From an uncultured Winogradskyella sp. (lineage in GTDB: Bacteria > Bacteroidota > Bacteroidia > Flavobacteriales > Flavobacteriaceae): DNA of 42,355 nt. A program made the translations under genes and the position numbers. The stretch is from the NCBI RefSeq assembly GCF_937958655.1, contig NZ_CALGNH010000020.1, forward strand, positions 1-42,355. The letters run 5' to 3'. Under the pieces are notes generated by a model that was not told the DNA's origin, made no database searches, and saw only the letters and a program-made list of their open reading frames with translations. Each line of letters begins with the position of its first letter. The first letter of the stretch is position 1. Of this stretch, positions 25,679 through 34,509 are shown one piece after another.

Positions 25679-26742
25679 AAAAACTAATCATTTTACAAAC
25701 TGCAGCACCTCATTATAGAAAGGGTATTTATTCCTATTTAAATCTTGAATTAGGTGATTATTTTAAACTATATTCGGGTAAAAGCTATTTTGAAAAATCA
25801 ATTACTACAGATAAAACGATATCTTTTATAAAACCAGTTAAAAACTTCTATTTTTTTAATAGACGCTTGCTTTTCCAAATGGGTATGTGGCATCAGGTTT
25901 TTAAAAAGAACACTATGGTTTTGGAAATGAATCCAAGGATTATTTCCAACTGGCTCATTTTAATAATTCGTAGACTTTTGTTAAAAAAAACGGTACTTTG
26001 GGGACATGCTTGGCCTAGAAATGGTAAAAAAAGTAAAACAGATCTTGTTAGGCATTTTATGCGACTTTTAGGTAACGAAATTATAGTTTATACACAGACC
26101 CAAGCTAATGAACTTAAGCAGAAAATGCCTAAGAAGAAGATAACTGCGGCACCTAATGCATTGTACTTAAAAAAGAATATGCTTTATAATGAAGATAATA
26201 GACTTATAACAAATCTTATTTATGTTGGACGATTATCCAAAGCTAAAAAAGCATTTTTTTTAGTTAAAGCATTCCATGAAGCATTAAGTGAGATACCCAA
26301 TACGTGTCATCTAATTATTGTTGGTGAGGGTGAAGAGAAAATAGATATAGAAAACTACATTATAAAGAATAATTTAAAAGAAAGAATTAGCCTTAAAGGA
26401 CATATTTCTGATTTAAAGACATTAGAAAAACTTTATGCGACTTCGTTATTTAGTATTTCGCCAGGTTATGTAGGCCTATCTATTACACAAAGCTTTAGTT
26501 TTGGCACACCAATGATAATATCTAGGGAAGAAAATCATTCTCCTGAGATAGAGGCAGCCTTAAAAGGTGTTAACGCTTTATTTTTTGAAACAAATAGTAA
26601 AGCTTCTTTTAAGGAGACCTTAAAGTGTGCTTTTCAGCAAAAATTAAGTTGGATTAATAAGCGCCAAGAAATCTGCCAATTTTGCAAGAATACCTATTCA
26701 ACAGAAGCAATGGCTAAAACATTTTTAAATGTCATAAAATAA
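25675..26742 (+). CDS. GT4-type glycosyltransferase, atypical EX7E motif
   Basis: A 355-residue GT-B fold enzyme from a TTG start that overlaps the wzx stop by 4 bases. The C-terminal half has the family pattern: NLIYVGRLSKAKKAFFLVKAF, HLIIVGEGEEKIDIEN, LKGHISDLKTLEKLYATS. Where classical GT4 enzymes carry the EX7E motif, this one reads SPGYVGLSITQSFSFGTPMI, with both glutamates replaced. That sub-type is seen in other capsule loci, so it may still be active. It would add a sugar to the lipid-linked repeat unit; donor unknown. Confidence 0.85.
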   Translation: MKKLIILQTAAPHYRKGIYSYLNLELGDYFKLYSGKSYFEKSITTDKTISFIKPVKNFYFFNRRLLFQMGMWHQVFKKNTMVLEMNPRIISNWLILIIRRLLLKKTVLWGHAWPRNGKKSKTDLVRHFMRLLGNEIIVYTQTQANELKQKMPKKKITAAPNALYLKKNMLYNEDNRLITNLIYVGRLSKAKKAFFLVKAFHEALSEIPNTCHLIIVGEGEEKIDIENYIIKNNLKERISLKGHISDLKTLEKLYATSLFSISPGYVGLSITQSFSFGTPMIISREENHSPEIEAALKGVNALFFETNSKASFKETLKCAFQQKLSWINKRQEICQFCKNTYSTEAMAKTFLNVIK

Positions 26743-28152
26743 ATGAGTTTAAGAAATATTTTTTTGGTAGTTTATGTTATTATAAGTTCAATTCTATTCA
26801 TCACATTTCGTTGTGATCCTATGGTATGGACAACATTCTTTGTCAGTTTTATTATTGTTTCTATCATAGTATATTATCATTTATTTGTTGAAAAGCATTT
26901 TTCCCCATTTATCTCAGCCTACATCGTTTTTACATATTTATTCTTTTTACTCGCGCCTATTATACAAATAGGCGGTTTTAAAGACGGAGTTGGCAAATAT
27001 GCTACCAATTTAGATTATAAAGTTGATTTAACACTAAAAACCAATGGCTTAATAATTTTGTTTAATCTTATTTTTTTTCTGTCCTATTTTTTCATAAAAA
27101 AAAGATTCACTAGGAAGATTATACAACCCAAACAATTAAAACAAGAAAGAGTATTGCCATTAACCATATTTGTGCTTTTTACAATAAGTATATTGGTTTA
27201 TTTCGTTACAAAAGACTTTATAGAAGATGAGTTATATAGGCCAAGTTGGCAAATATCATCATATTCTATTTTTGAATTACTACTTCAAAAAAAGGTATTG
27301 TTTATGATACCTCTTGCGGTTATAATTTTATGTTATCAATATTTTAAAAACCATAAAAAAATAAATAACAACACATTAATTATCGCTCTAATATTAGTGA
27401 TATCATTTTTTATTCTACTTTGGTTTAAAAATCCAATGACAGAGAAACGAAATGCCTTAGGGCCTATTTATATAGCTTTAATATTTTTATTCTTTCCAAA
27501 AACTTTAAACTCTAATGTAAAAGTTTTATCATTTTTGTTTTTTGCAATGATTATTTTATTTCCTCTTTTTCAGGTAATAACGCACATAGATTATTCTTTT
27601 GAGTATATTGTTAATAATCCAGAAATACTTTCAGAAGAGTTTGCAAAATCTAATTTTGCCACAACATTTAACACCCTCAATTATGATGCATTTTCTAACA
27701 TTTCAGCAACAATAGATTATGTTTCTTATAATGGTTTTGCTTATGGGTATCAACTATTAAGCGGGCTTTTATTTTTTGTGCCAAGAGCAATATGGACGTC
27801 TAAACCTATATCTACAGGAGAACTTATTGGCAACTATATAGTAGAAGAATATAATTTTAATTTCACTAATCTTGCAAACCCACTGGTGTCTGAAGGTTAT
27901 ATAAATTTTGGCATCTTTGGTGTTTTACTAATGTCTATAGCCTTAGCTTATTTTATGGTAAAACATTTAATATGGTTAAATAGAGATGATCAGTTAAAGA
28001 GGATCATGGCGTTTTACTTTGCCATACATTTAATTTTTTTATTAAGAGGAGATTTTACCAATGGTTACACGTATTATATAGGTACGTTAATGGGAGTATT
28101 TTTAATTCCCAAAATCGTCCATAAAAGTATTAAATTTGCCCTAAAAAAGTAA
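26743..28152 (+). CDS. wzy: Wzy-like oligosaccharide repeat-unit polymerase
   Basis: A 469-residue protein with about eleven predicted membrane helices and one large hydrophilic loop (about residues 283-345), the topology of O-antigen/capsule polymerases. The loop and following segment contain YNGFAYGYQLLSG and FVPRAIWTSKPISTGE, which resembles the conserved PRxxWxxKP segment of the oligosaccharide repeat-unit polymerase family. It would join repeat units in the periplasm. Sequence conservation in this family is low, so the call rests on topology, that segment and the neighbours (flippase and glycosyltransferases). It starts directly after the previous stop and overlaps the next gene by one base. 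Confidence 0.82.
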   Translation: MSLRNIFLVVYVIISSILFITFRCDPMVWTTFFVSFIIVSIIVYYHLFVEKHFSPFISAYIVFTYLFFLLAPIIQIGGFKDGVGKYATNLDYKVDLTLKTNGLIILFNLIFFLSYFFIKKRFTRKIIQPKQLKQERVLPLTIFVLFTISILVYFVTKDFIEDELYRPSWQISSYSIFELLLQKKVLFMIPLAVIILCYQYFKNHKKINNNTLIIALILVISFFILLWFKNPMTEKRNALGPIYIALIFLFFPKTLNSNVKVLSFLFFAMIILFPLFQVITHIDYSFEYIVNNPEILSEEFAKSNFATTFNTLNYDAFSNISATIDYVSYNGFAYGYQLLSGLLFFVPRAIWTSKPISTGELIGNYIVEEYNFNFTNLANPLVSEGYINFGIFGVLLMSIALAYFMVKHLIWLNRDDQLKRIMAFYFAIHLIFLLRGDFTNGYTYYIGTLMGVFLIPKIVHKSIKFALKK

Positions 28153-29387
28153 TGATGGTACTAACAGACAGTTTTAAGTTTAAATTGCTTAATATTAGTC
28201 TATTTATAATGTTTTCTTTACCTGTAATACCAGATTACATTAGACCTTACGCTATAATCTTTCTGGGATTATCATTACTGATAGCAAATATTAATAGGTC
28301 ATTTAATTTTAACCTAAAGTTTTTTTTAATAAATTCTGGCATATATGTGCTAATGGCACTTAGTTTGTTTTATTCAGAAAATTTAGACTATGGATTTAAT
28401 AAGCTAGAGACCATGGCTTCTTTAATAGTGCTACCTTTATTATTTTCTTTCTTTCCAAAATTTGCACTAAAAAAAGTAAAGGCGAACCTTAGTAATTATT
28501 TGTTAATATATAGTATTGCAATTTTAATATATAACATTATTTCTCTGGTATATCATTTTGGACACTATGGTAAAACAACACTAATTCATTACCCTACAGT
28601 TAATCGAATTGCGCAAGGCCCATACAATATACATCCTATATATTTATCTATGCACATATGTACAGCCATTCTGTTTTCATTTTTTATTCTCAAAAAATTA
28701 AAAACGAAGTGGAAAATTGCACTAATGGTTGTATTAGATTTTGTTCTTTTATTTTTCCTTTTTGTTTTATTAAAAAAAGGGCTAATCATCGTTTTAGGTT
28801 TTACTTCTATAATATTTGTCTTATTTCAAAGAAGTAAAAAATTACTGTATGTTGGTTTTGCTTTAATAGCAATTAATGTTGTTATAATTATAAGCATACC
28901 GCAATACCGTAGTAAGTTTATGGAGTTAACTAAAATTGAAGATGTTAATAAAGGAGGCCCTACTTCTACCAATATTAGATATACAATATATAGGTCTGCA
29001 TTGTATAATTTTTTAAAATCTCCTTTAATTGGTTATGGTTTAGGAGATCATAAAGATGTACTTTTAGAGGGTTTTAAAGAAAAATCTAAGGAGCTCTATA
29101 AAAACAGGTATAATACCCATAATCAATACATTAGTTTTATGCTGTCTTTAGGAATAATTGGATTACTTTACTTTCTTTACTTCTTAGGCTTTAATTTGGT
29201 GTTAGGTATACGATATAATAATCAACTCTTAATTTTGTTGGTTGTTTTTTATGGAATGATAATGCTTTTTGAAAATATATTGGAAAGAGAAAACGGAGTT
29301 ATTTATTTCAGTTTCTTTATTAACTTTTTCGGGTTGATGTCTTATTATGAACACCAAGACCGTAAAAATAAAACACTAAATATTTAA
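28152..29387 (+). CDS. O-antigen ligase / polymerase family membrane protein (WaaL-like)
   Basis: A 411-residue protein with about ten membrane helices. The long periplasmic loop (about residues 255-330) holds NIRYTIYRSALYNFLKSPLIGYGLGDHKD and NRYNTHNQYISFMLSLGIIG, the arginine and histidine pattern of the Wzy_C/WaaL family. It could be the ligase that joins polymer to lipid A core, or a second polymerase. It follows the Wzy-like gene with a TAATGATG overlap, so start codons at 28152 and 28155 are both possible. Confidence 0.82.
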   Translation: MMVLTDSFKFKLLNISLFIMFSLPVIPDYIRPYAIIFLGLSLLIANINRSFNFNLKFFLINSGIYVLMALSLFYSENLDYGFNKLETMASLIVLPLLFSFFPKFALKKVKANLSNYLLIYSIAILIYNIISLVYHFGHYGKTTLIHYPTVNRIAQGPYNIHPIYLSMHICTAILFSFFILKKLKTKWKIALMVVLDFVLLFFLFVLLKKGLIIVLGFTSIIFVLFQRSKKLLYVGFALIAINVVIIISIPQYRSKFMELTKIEDVNKGGPTSTNIRYTIYRSALYNFLKSPLIGYGLGDHKDVLLEGFKEKSKELYKNRYNTHNQYISFMLSLGIIGLLYFLYFLGFNLVLGIRYNNQLLILLVVFYGMIMLFENILERENGVIYFSFFINFFGLMSYYEHQDRKNKTLNI

Positions 29388-29389
29388 CT

Positions 29390-30484
29390 ATGAGAATAAT
29401 CCATATTGTAGAGGATTACTCAATAACAAGTGGTGGAATACGAACCGTGGTTAAAAGTCTCCACGAACAGCTCCTATTACATAAATATAACTCATTAGTA
29501 GTAACCCCTTTCTTTGAAGAAAAGGATGAGGGGATAGTAGCTATACCAATGAAAAAGAAAAACCCATGGGTTTATTCTAGCAAATTGGATAGTATTTTAA
29601 GAAAGCTCCACAATGAATCAAGTATTGATGTAATTCATATACATGGAGTATGGATGCATCCTCAATACTATGCTAGTAAATTTGCATATAAAAACAACAT
29701 ATCTTTTGTCATATCTTTTCATGGTATGTATGAGCCTTGGTTGTGGAAATCTGGAAATCTAAAAAAAAGATTATATTCAAGATTTTTAACAAACAAATAT
29801 TTTAGTAAAGCCAAAGTTATACACTCTATTACAAATTCTGAGACTTCCAATTTAAGCAAGACTTTTAAAGAAGCCGATATTATTGAAATACCTAACCTTA
29901 TACGTTTTAGAAATTTAAAGTCAGTTGGTTCAGAAAAAGATAAGTCTAACTATATTTTGTTTCTTGGAAGATTGGATCCTATTAAAGGTATAGATTTATT
30001 AATCGATGCTTTTCATAGAATCAGTAAAAATGATGATCTTTTATTAAAAATAGCAGGCCCTATAAATAGTTATAAAGAAAAATTGCAAAATCAAGTTGAA
30101 CAGTTGTCTTTAGAAAATAAAGTTGAGTTTTTGGGTTTGGTTAAAGGTATAGAAAAGCAAAAACTTTTTGAAAATGCTCTAGCATTGGTAGCGCCATCAT
30201 ATTCCGAAGTTATTGGTATGGTAAATTTAGAATCAGCTCTTTTTGGAACAGTAGTAATTACAACTCATGCAACGGGTTTAAGTAAAGACTGGTCAAAAAA
30301 TGGGGGGTTTTTAATAAATCCAAATATAGATGAAATTGCCAAAGCGCTACAAAAAGTTCTAAGTTGGGATAACAGCACACTTAAAGAAAAAGAGAGCCAA
30401 CTAAAACAGTTTGTGAGGAAGAATTATTCTTGGGAAGAAAGATTTATAGATTGGGAGAATTTATATAAACATGTTTGCAAATAA
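29390..30484 (+). CDS. GT4-family glycosyltransferase
   Basis: A 364-residue GT-B enzyme. The acceptor-side start IVEDYSITSGGIRTVVKSL is typical of GT4, DVIHIHGVWMHPQYYASK and ISFHGMYEPW follow, and the donor domain has ILFLGRLDPIKGIDLLIDAF and a proper EX7E motif (SEVIGMVNLESALFG). The GMYEPWL segment is common in capsule glycosyltransferases of this phylum. It would extend the lipid-linked repeat unit on the cytoplasmic face; sugar specificity cannot be read from the sequence. Confidence 0.9.
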   Translation: MRIIHIVEDYSITSGGIRTVVKSLHEQLLLHKYNSLVVTPFFEEKDEGIVAIPMKKKNPWVYSSKLDSILRKLHNESSIDVIHIHGVWMHPQYYASKFAYKNNISFVISFHGMYEPWLWKSGNLKKRLYSRFLTNKYFSKAKVIHSITNSETSNLSKTFKEADIIEIPNLIRFRNLKSVGSEKDKSNYILFLGRLDPIKGIDLLIDAFHRISKNDDLLLKIAGPINSYKEKLQNQVEQLSLENKVEFLGLVKGIEKQKLFENALALVAPSYSEVIGMVNLESALFGTVVITTHATGLSKDWSKNGGFLINPNIDEIAKALQKVLSWDNSTLKEKESQLKQFVRKNYSWEERFIDWENLYKHVCK

Positions 30485-30486
30485 TT

Positions 30487-31035
30487 ATGCGTAACATTCA
30501 AAACTTAAAAGCATTTAAAACACCCAAGTCATTTAGAGGAAAGGGTGTTTTATATGTTCAATTATGGTGGTTGGTGCAAGCTACATTATTTAAGTGGTCA
30601 CCTCAATTTATGTATAGTTGGAGACGTTTCTTATTAAGAATGTTTGGTGCTAAAATTGGTAAAAAAGTTATAATTAGACCTTCCGTAGAAATTACGTATC
30701 CATGGAAAGTCTCAATAGGTGACTATAGTTGGGTTGGCGATGATGTAGTACTTTATTCATTGGGCGAAATAGAAATTGGATCTAATACAGTAGTGTCTCA
30801 AAAATCTTATATATGTACAGGGTCACATCATTATAATTCTGAAACCTTTGAGATTTATTCTAAAAAAGTAACCATCGGTAATAAATGTTGGTTAGCTACA
30901 GATGTTTATGTTGCTCCCGCAGTTACTATTGGCGATTTTACAGTTGTTGGGGCTCGTAGCAGTGTGTTTTCTGATTTGCCAGCAAATAAAGTCTGTGTAG
31001 GTAGCCCTGCTAAAGCTATAAAAGACAGAGCCTAG
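30487..31035 (+). CDS. wcaF: WcaF-like putative colanic acid biosynthesis acetyltransferase
   Basis: 182 residues from the ATG at 30487, chosen over the in-frame TTG 12 bases upstream because that codon lies inside the previous gene. The C-terminal part is a left-handed beta-helix of hexapeptide repeats (IGKKVIIRPSVEI, VSIGDYSWVGDDVVL, IEIGSNTVVSQ, VTIGNKCWLATDVYVAP, VTIGDFTVVGARSSV) with the catalytic His in TGSHHYN. The N-terminus SFRGKGVLYVQLWWLVQATLF is the WcaF subgroup signature. It would O-acetylate a sugar of the repeat unit using acetyl-CoA. It overlaps the next gene by one base. Confidence 0.9.
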   Translation: MRNIQNLKAFKTPKSFRGKGVLYVQLWWLVQATLFKWSPQFMYSWRRFLLRMFGAKIGKKVIIRPSVEITYPWKVSIGDYSWVGDDVVLYSLGEIEIGSNTVVSQKSYICTGSHHYNSETFEIYSKKVTIGNKCWLATDVYVAPAVTIGDFTVVGARSSVFSDLPANKVCVGSPAKAIKDRA

Positions 31036-32240
31036 TGAAGATAAAAAACATTACTTTTATTAGCCTAAACTATGCACCCGAAGACACAGCTATAGGCTTG
31101 TATTCTACGCAATGGGTTGAGTACTTAAAAAATAAGGGATTTAAGGTTACTGTAGTAACTGCATTTCCGTATTATCCAAAGTGGGAGATTTCGCAAGCGT
31201 ACAAAAACAAAAAAACATTCCTAAAAGAAGAAAATGACGGCATAAAAATTTTGAGGTACAAACAATATGTACCCAAAACACCAAGTTTTTTAAAACGAAT
31301 AATCCATCTTTTAGATTTTACTTTTGGGTCTTTTATTAACCTTAATAAAATAAAGGACTGTGACCTTGTAATTTCAATAGTACCCTTTACAACATCTGCA
31401 TTTTTGGGTTATCTCCATAAAAAAAGACATGGTGCAAAATTATGGGCACATATACAAGATTTTGAGTTTGATGCGGCACTACAAACGGGAGTAGGCAAAA
31501 AGAAAAATTATTTTTTTTCGCCGTTATTTTCATTAGAAAAATGGCTTTTTTCAAGGCCAGATTTGGTAAGTACAATAAGCCATACCATGCTTAAAAAACT
31601 GTCTCTTAAAAGTAGTGCAGATCAATTTTTTATGCCAAACTGGATCGATGAGAAGGAAATCAACCCTAGCACATCCAAGACGCATCCCTACCTAAATACC
31701 AATAAAATTAAAATCTTATACTCTGGTAATATTGGCGATAAGCAAGATTGGGAAATATTTCTACAGTTTTGTAAGGATATTGACAAATCTACGTATGAAA
31801 TTGTTGTAGTTGGTGATGGATCAAAAAAGGATTGGCTGGTCTCCAAAATTGAATCATTTAATAATGTTAAGCATTATCAACCTGTGCCCTTTAAAGAGCT
31901 GTCGGACCTCTTATGCAGTGCAGATGTACATATACTATTTCAAAAATCAGAAGTTTTGGATACCGTTATGCCGTCTAAGGTACTAGGCATGATGGCTAGT
32001 TCTAAATTATCAGTAATTATCGGTAACGATAAATCCGAGGTAAAGACTATATTTAAGAATTCAGATTCAGGTTTATACTTTTCGAGCTACTCAAAAAGTA
32101 TTATTGAGACTATTAATAATTTTATCAATGACAAAGCGCGCTTACATCAAAATGGAATTAATAGTAGAACATATGTAATAGAAAATTTTTCTAAAAATAC
32201 AATTCTTAAGAAAATGTATGAGAAATTAGTACAGCTATAG
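31035..32240 (+). CDS. WcaI-like glycosyltransferase
   Basis: A 401-residue GT-B protein from a GTG start that overlaps the acetyltransferase stop by one base. The N-terminus (LNYAPEDTAIGLYSTQWVEYLKNKG, then VTAFPYYPKWEI), the WAHIQDFEFDAALQTG motif, and VLDTVMPSKVLGMMAS in the donor domain are the pattern of WcaI, a colanic-acid fucosyltransferase candidate. Because the locus makes GDP-L-fucose, a fucosyl donor is a reasonable guess but not proven. It is followed by a 141-base gap with no terminator or strict -7 element that I can see. Confidence 0.88.
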   Translation: MKIKNITFISLNYAPEDTAIGLYSTQWVEYLKNKGFKVTVVTAFPYYPKWEISQAYKNKKTFLKEENDGIKILRYKQYVPKTPSFLKRIIHLLDFTFGSFINLNKIKDCDLVISIVPFTTSAFLGYLHKKRHGAKLWAHIQDFEFDAALQTGVGKKKNYFFSPLFSLEKWLFSRPDLVSTISHTMLKKLSLKSSADQFFMPNWIDEKEINPSTSKTHPYLNTNKIKILYSGNIGDKQDWEIFLQFCKDIDKSTYEIVVVGDGSKKDWLVSKIESFNNVKHYQPVPFKELSDLLCSADVHILFQKSEVLDTVMPSKVLGMMASSKLSVIIGNDKSEVKTIFKNSDSGLYFSSYSKSIIETINNFINDKARLHQNGINSRTYVIENFSKNTILKKMYEKLVQL

Positions 32241-32381
32241 TTATACACCGTAATCAAAGATTAAAATACAATTGCAAAACATATAATTTTAACTTAACTT
32301 TCATAAAATAAACCACGTTCAACTCAAAATTAGATTTACAGGGAAAACAACTACTTTTAACGCCATTTTTAATTTAGAAAT

Positions 32382-33737
32382 TTGAGTTTATTTAAACACG
32401 GACGATATTCAGGGTATTTAAGACCCATTTCCTATTTGATAGATTTATGTGTAATCAATTTTTTGGCTACGCTTTATCTACTTAATGTAAGTGTTCCATT
32501 TGTTTTTTTACTGGTTATTTCCTCTGGTTGGGTGTTGTTGTCTATTTATTCAAAATTTTACGAGGTATATAGATATACAAGACCAGTAAATATTTTGGCT
32601 TTAATATTTAAACAAGCCCTATTATTTTTATTATATGTTTTTGCATTTTCAGGCTTGTATTATGAGCTTAATATCTATCCTAAACCCATCGTAAAATACA
32701 CACTTATTTGTTTTGCGTTTATTACCGTTTTTAAGTTTGCCATCTACTATCTTTTACAGCGTTACAGGGTCTCTTTTGGTGGTAATTACAGAAAAACAGT
32801 AATATTTGGAGTTAATAAAAAAACGTTAGCATTAGAGAGTTTTTTTAACAAAAATCCTGAGTACGGATATCAGCACGAAGAAACGTTTAACATTAAAACT
32901 AAAGCACATACGTTAGAGGATTGTTTTAATTATATCTTAGATCAAAAAGTTGATGAAATTTATTGTTCTATTTCAGAACTTACTAATGCCCAGATAGCTG
33001 ATATTGTAGATTTTGCAGATAATAATTTAAAAATATTGAAGTTTATCCCAGATAGTAAAGAAATCTATTCTAAAAAGTTGAGGTATGAGTACTATGATTA
33101 TATACCAATTCTAACGTTAAGAAACATTCCTTTAGAAGAGCACTTTAATACAATTATAAAGCGTGGTTTTGATATTTTATTTTCAAGTTTAGTAATTCTA
33201 TTTATACTTTCGTGGCTAACGCCATTAATTGCTATTTTAATTAAATTAGAGTCTAAGGGCCCTGTGTTTTTTAAGCAATCTAGAAACGGCTTTAACTTTA
33301 AAGAGTTTGATTGTTACAAGTTTCGTTCAATGACACCAAATAGCGATGCTAACTTATACCAAGCCACAAGAGGAGACGAACGCGTAACTAAGGTTGGTAA
33401 AATTATTAGAAAAACTAGTATAGATGAACTTCCTCAATTTTTTAATGTACTCTTTGGCGACATGTCTGTAGTAGGTCCACGACCACACATGGTAAGCCAT
33501 ACTAATATGTATGCTAAAAAAATAGATAAGTTTATGGTAAGGCATTTTGTTAAACCAGGTATAACGGGACTAGCACAGACTAGTGGTTTTAGAGGTGAGG
33601 TAGAAACAGACAAGGATATAATAGGCAGAGTTAAATATGATATCTTTTATATAGAAAACTGGTCATTATTGTTAGATATAAAAATTATTATTCAAACCTT
33701 TGTTAATGCGGTAAAAGGTGAAGATAAGGCATATTAA
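32382..33737 (+). CDS. wcaJ: Polyprenyl glycosylphosphotransferase (WcaJ/CpsE-like initiating enzyme)
   Basis: 451 residues from TTG; the in-frame TAA 12 bases upstream excludes an earlier start. It has four N-terminal membrane helices, a cytoplasmic CoA-binding-like domain, a fifth hydrophobic hairpin at about residues 262-285, and the catalytic C-terminal domain: KRGFDILFSSLVI, KLESKGPVFFKQSRNGFN, CYKFRSM, RKTSIDELPQFFNVLFGDMS, VGPRPHM, VKPGITGLAQ. It transfers a hexose-1-phosphate (glucose in WcaJ) to undecaprenyl phosphate and so starts the repeat unit. The leader of 141 bases suggests that it may have a promoter of its own. Confidence 0.93.
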   Translation: MSLFKHGRYSGYLRPISYLIDLCVINFLATLYLLNVSVPFVFLLVISSGWVLLSIYSKFYEVYRYTRPVNILALIFKQALLFLLYVFAFSGLYYELNIYPKPIVKYTLICFAFITVFKFAIYYLLQRYRVSFGGNYRKTVIFGVNKKTLALESFFNKNPEYGYQHEETFNIKTKAHTLEDCFNYILDQKVDEIYCSISELTNAQIADIVDFADNNLKILKFIPDSKEIYSKKLRYEYYDYIPILTLRNIPLEEHFNTIIKRGFDILFSSLVILFILSWLTPLIAILIKLESKGPVFFKQSRNGFNFKEFDCYKFRSMTPNSDANLYQATRGDERVTKVGKIIRKTSIDELPQFFNVLFGDMSVVGPRPHMVSHTNMYAKKIDKFMVRHFVKPGITGLAQTSGFRGEVETDKDIIGRVKYDIFYIENWSLLLDIKIIIQTFVNAVKGEDKAY

Positions 33738-33741
33738 ACCT

Positions 33742-34509
33742 ATGGATCTCTTAGTCTCTGTAATAACACCAATGTTTAATAATGAGGCCGTAATTGTTGA
33801 TACGGTCAATAGTGTAAGACAGCAAACCTACCCTCATTGGGAATTGATTCTAATAGATGATGCTTCTACAGACCATACAAATATCATTATACAATCCTTA
33901 TTGGAGCAAGACACAAGAATTCAGCTCTATAAACATTTAAAAAACAAAGGAACATCCGAAGCACGTAATTTAGGGACCAAAATGGCTAAAGGCGATGTTA
34001 TAGCTTTTTTAGACGCAGACGACAAGTGGCATAAGTATAAGTTAGAATTACAACTTAAAGCACTTAAGAGTGCAGATGTATGTTTTGGTAGTTACGAATT
34101 AATTGATGAAAACTCAAAACCTCTAAATAAGAAAGTTAATGCCCTAAACACTTTAAGTTATAAAAAGCTTTTGAGAGCAAACTATATTGGCAATCTTACA
34201 GGAGTTTATAACGTAAATACCATAGGTAAGATTTATACAAAAGACTTAAAAAAAAGACAAGATTGGTTATTGTGGTTAGAAGCCTTAAGACGAAGTAAAA
34301 AACCTGCCATAGGTTTACAAGAGACCATTGCTTATTACAGAATTTCTAAAGGTTCATTGTCGTCTAATAAAACGAATCTTATTAAGCATAATTTTTATGC
34401 CTATCGGAAAGGTTTAGGGTATTCATATTTAAAATCTATAGTTTATATGGTGCTATTTTTATTTGAGCACCTCATCATAAAACGAAGATTAATTAGATCT
34501 ATACCTTAG
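33742..34509 (+). CDS. GT2-family (GT-A) glycosyltransferase
   Basis: 255 residues from the ATG at 33742, just after the wcaJ stop; an earlier GTG at 33718 lies inside wcaJ and is less likely. Family 2 features are SVITPMFNNEAVIVDTVNSV, LILIDDASTDHT, GTSEARNLG, AFLDADDKW (the DxD metal motif) and RQDWLLWLEAL, where the catalytic Asp should lie. Related to the WcaA/teichuronic-type group. It converges with the CapK-like gene, overlapping its end by 11 bases. Confidence 0.92.
   Translation: MDLLVSVITPMFNNEAVIVDTVNSVRQQTYPHWELILIDDASTDHTNIIIQSLLEQDTRIQLYKHLKNKGTSEARNLGTKMAKGDVIAFLDADDKWHKYKLELQLKALKSADVCFGSYELIDENSKPLNKKVNALNTLSYKKLLRANYIGNLTGVYNVNTIGKIYTKDLKKRQDWLLWLEALRRSKKPAIGLQETIAYYRISKGSLSSNKTNLIKHNFYAYRKGLGYSYLKSIVYMVLFLFEHLIIKRRLIRSIP

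Noticed and set aside
32241..32381. Possible promoter for the wcaJ-like gene (near matches TACAATTG and TAACTTTC)
   Set aside because: Each breaks one fixed position of TAnnTTTG, and neither has a TTG at the right spacing, so I did not list it as a feature.
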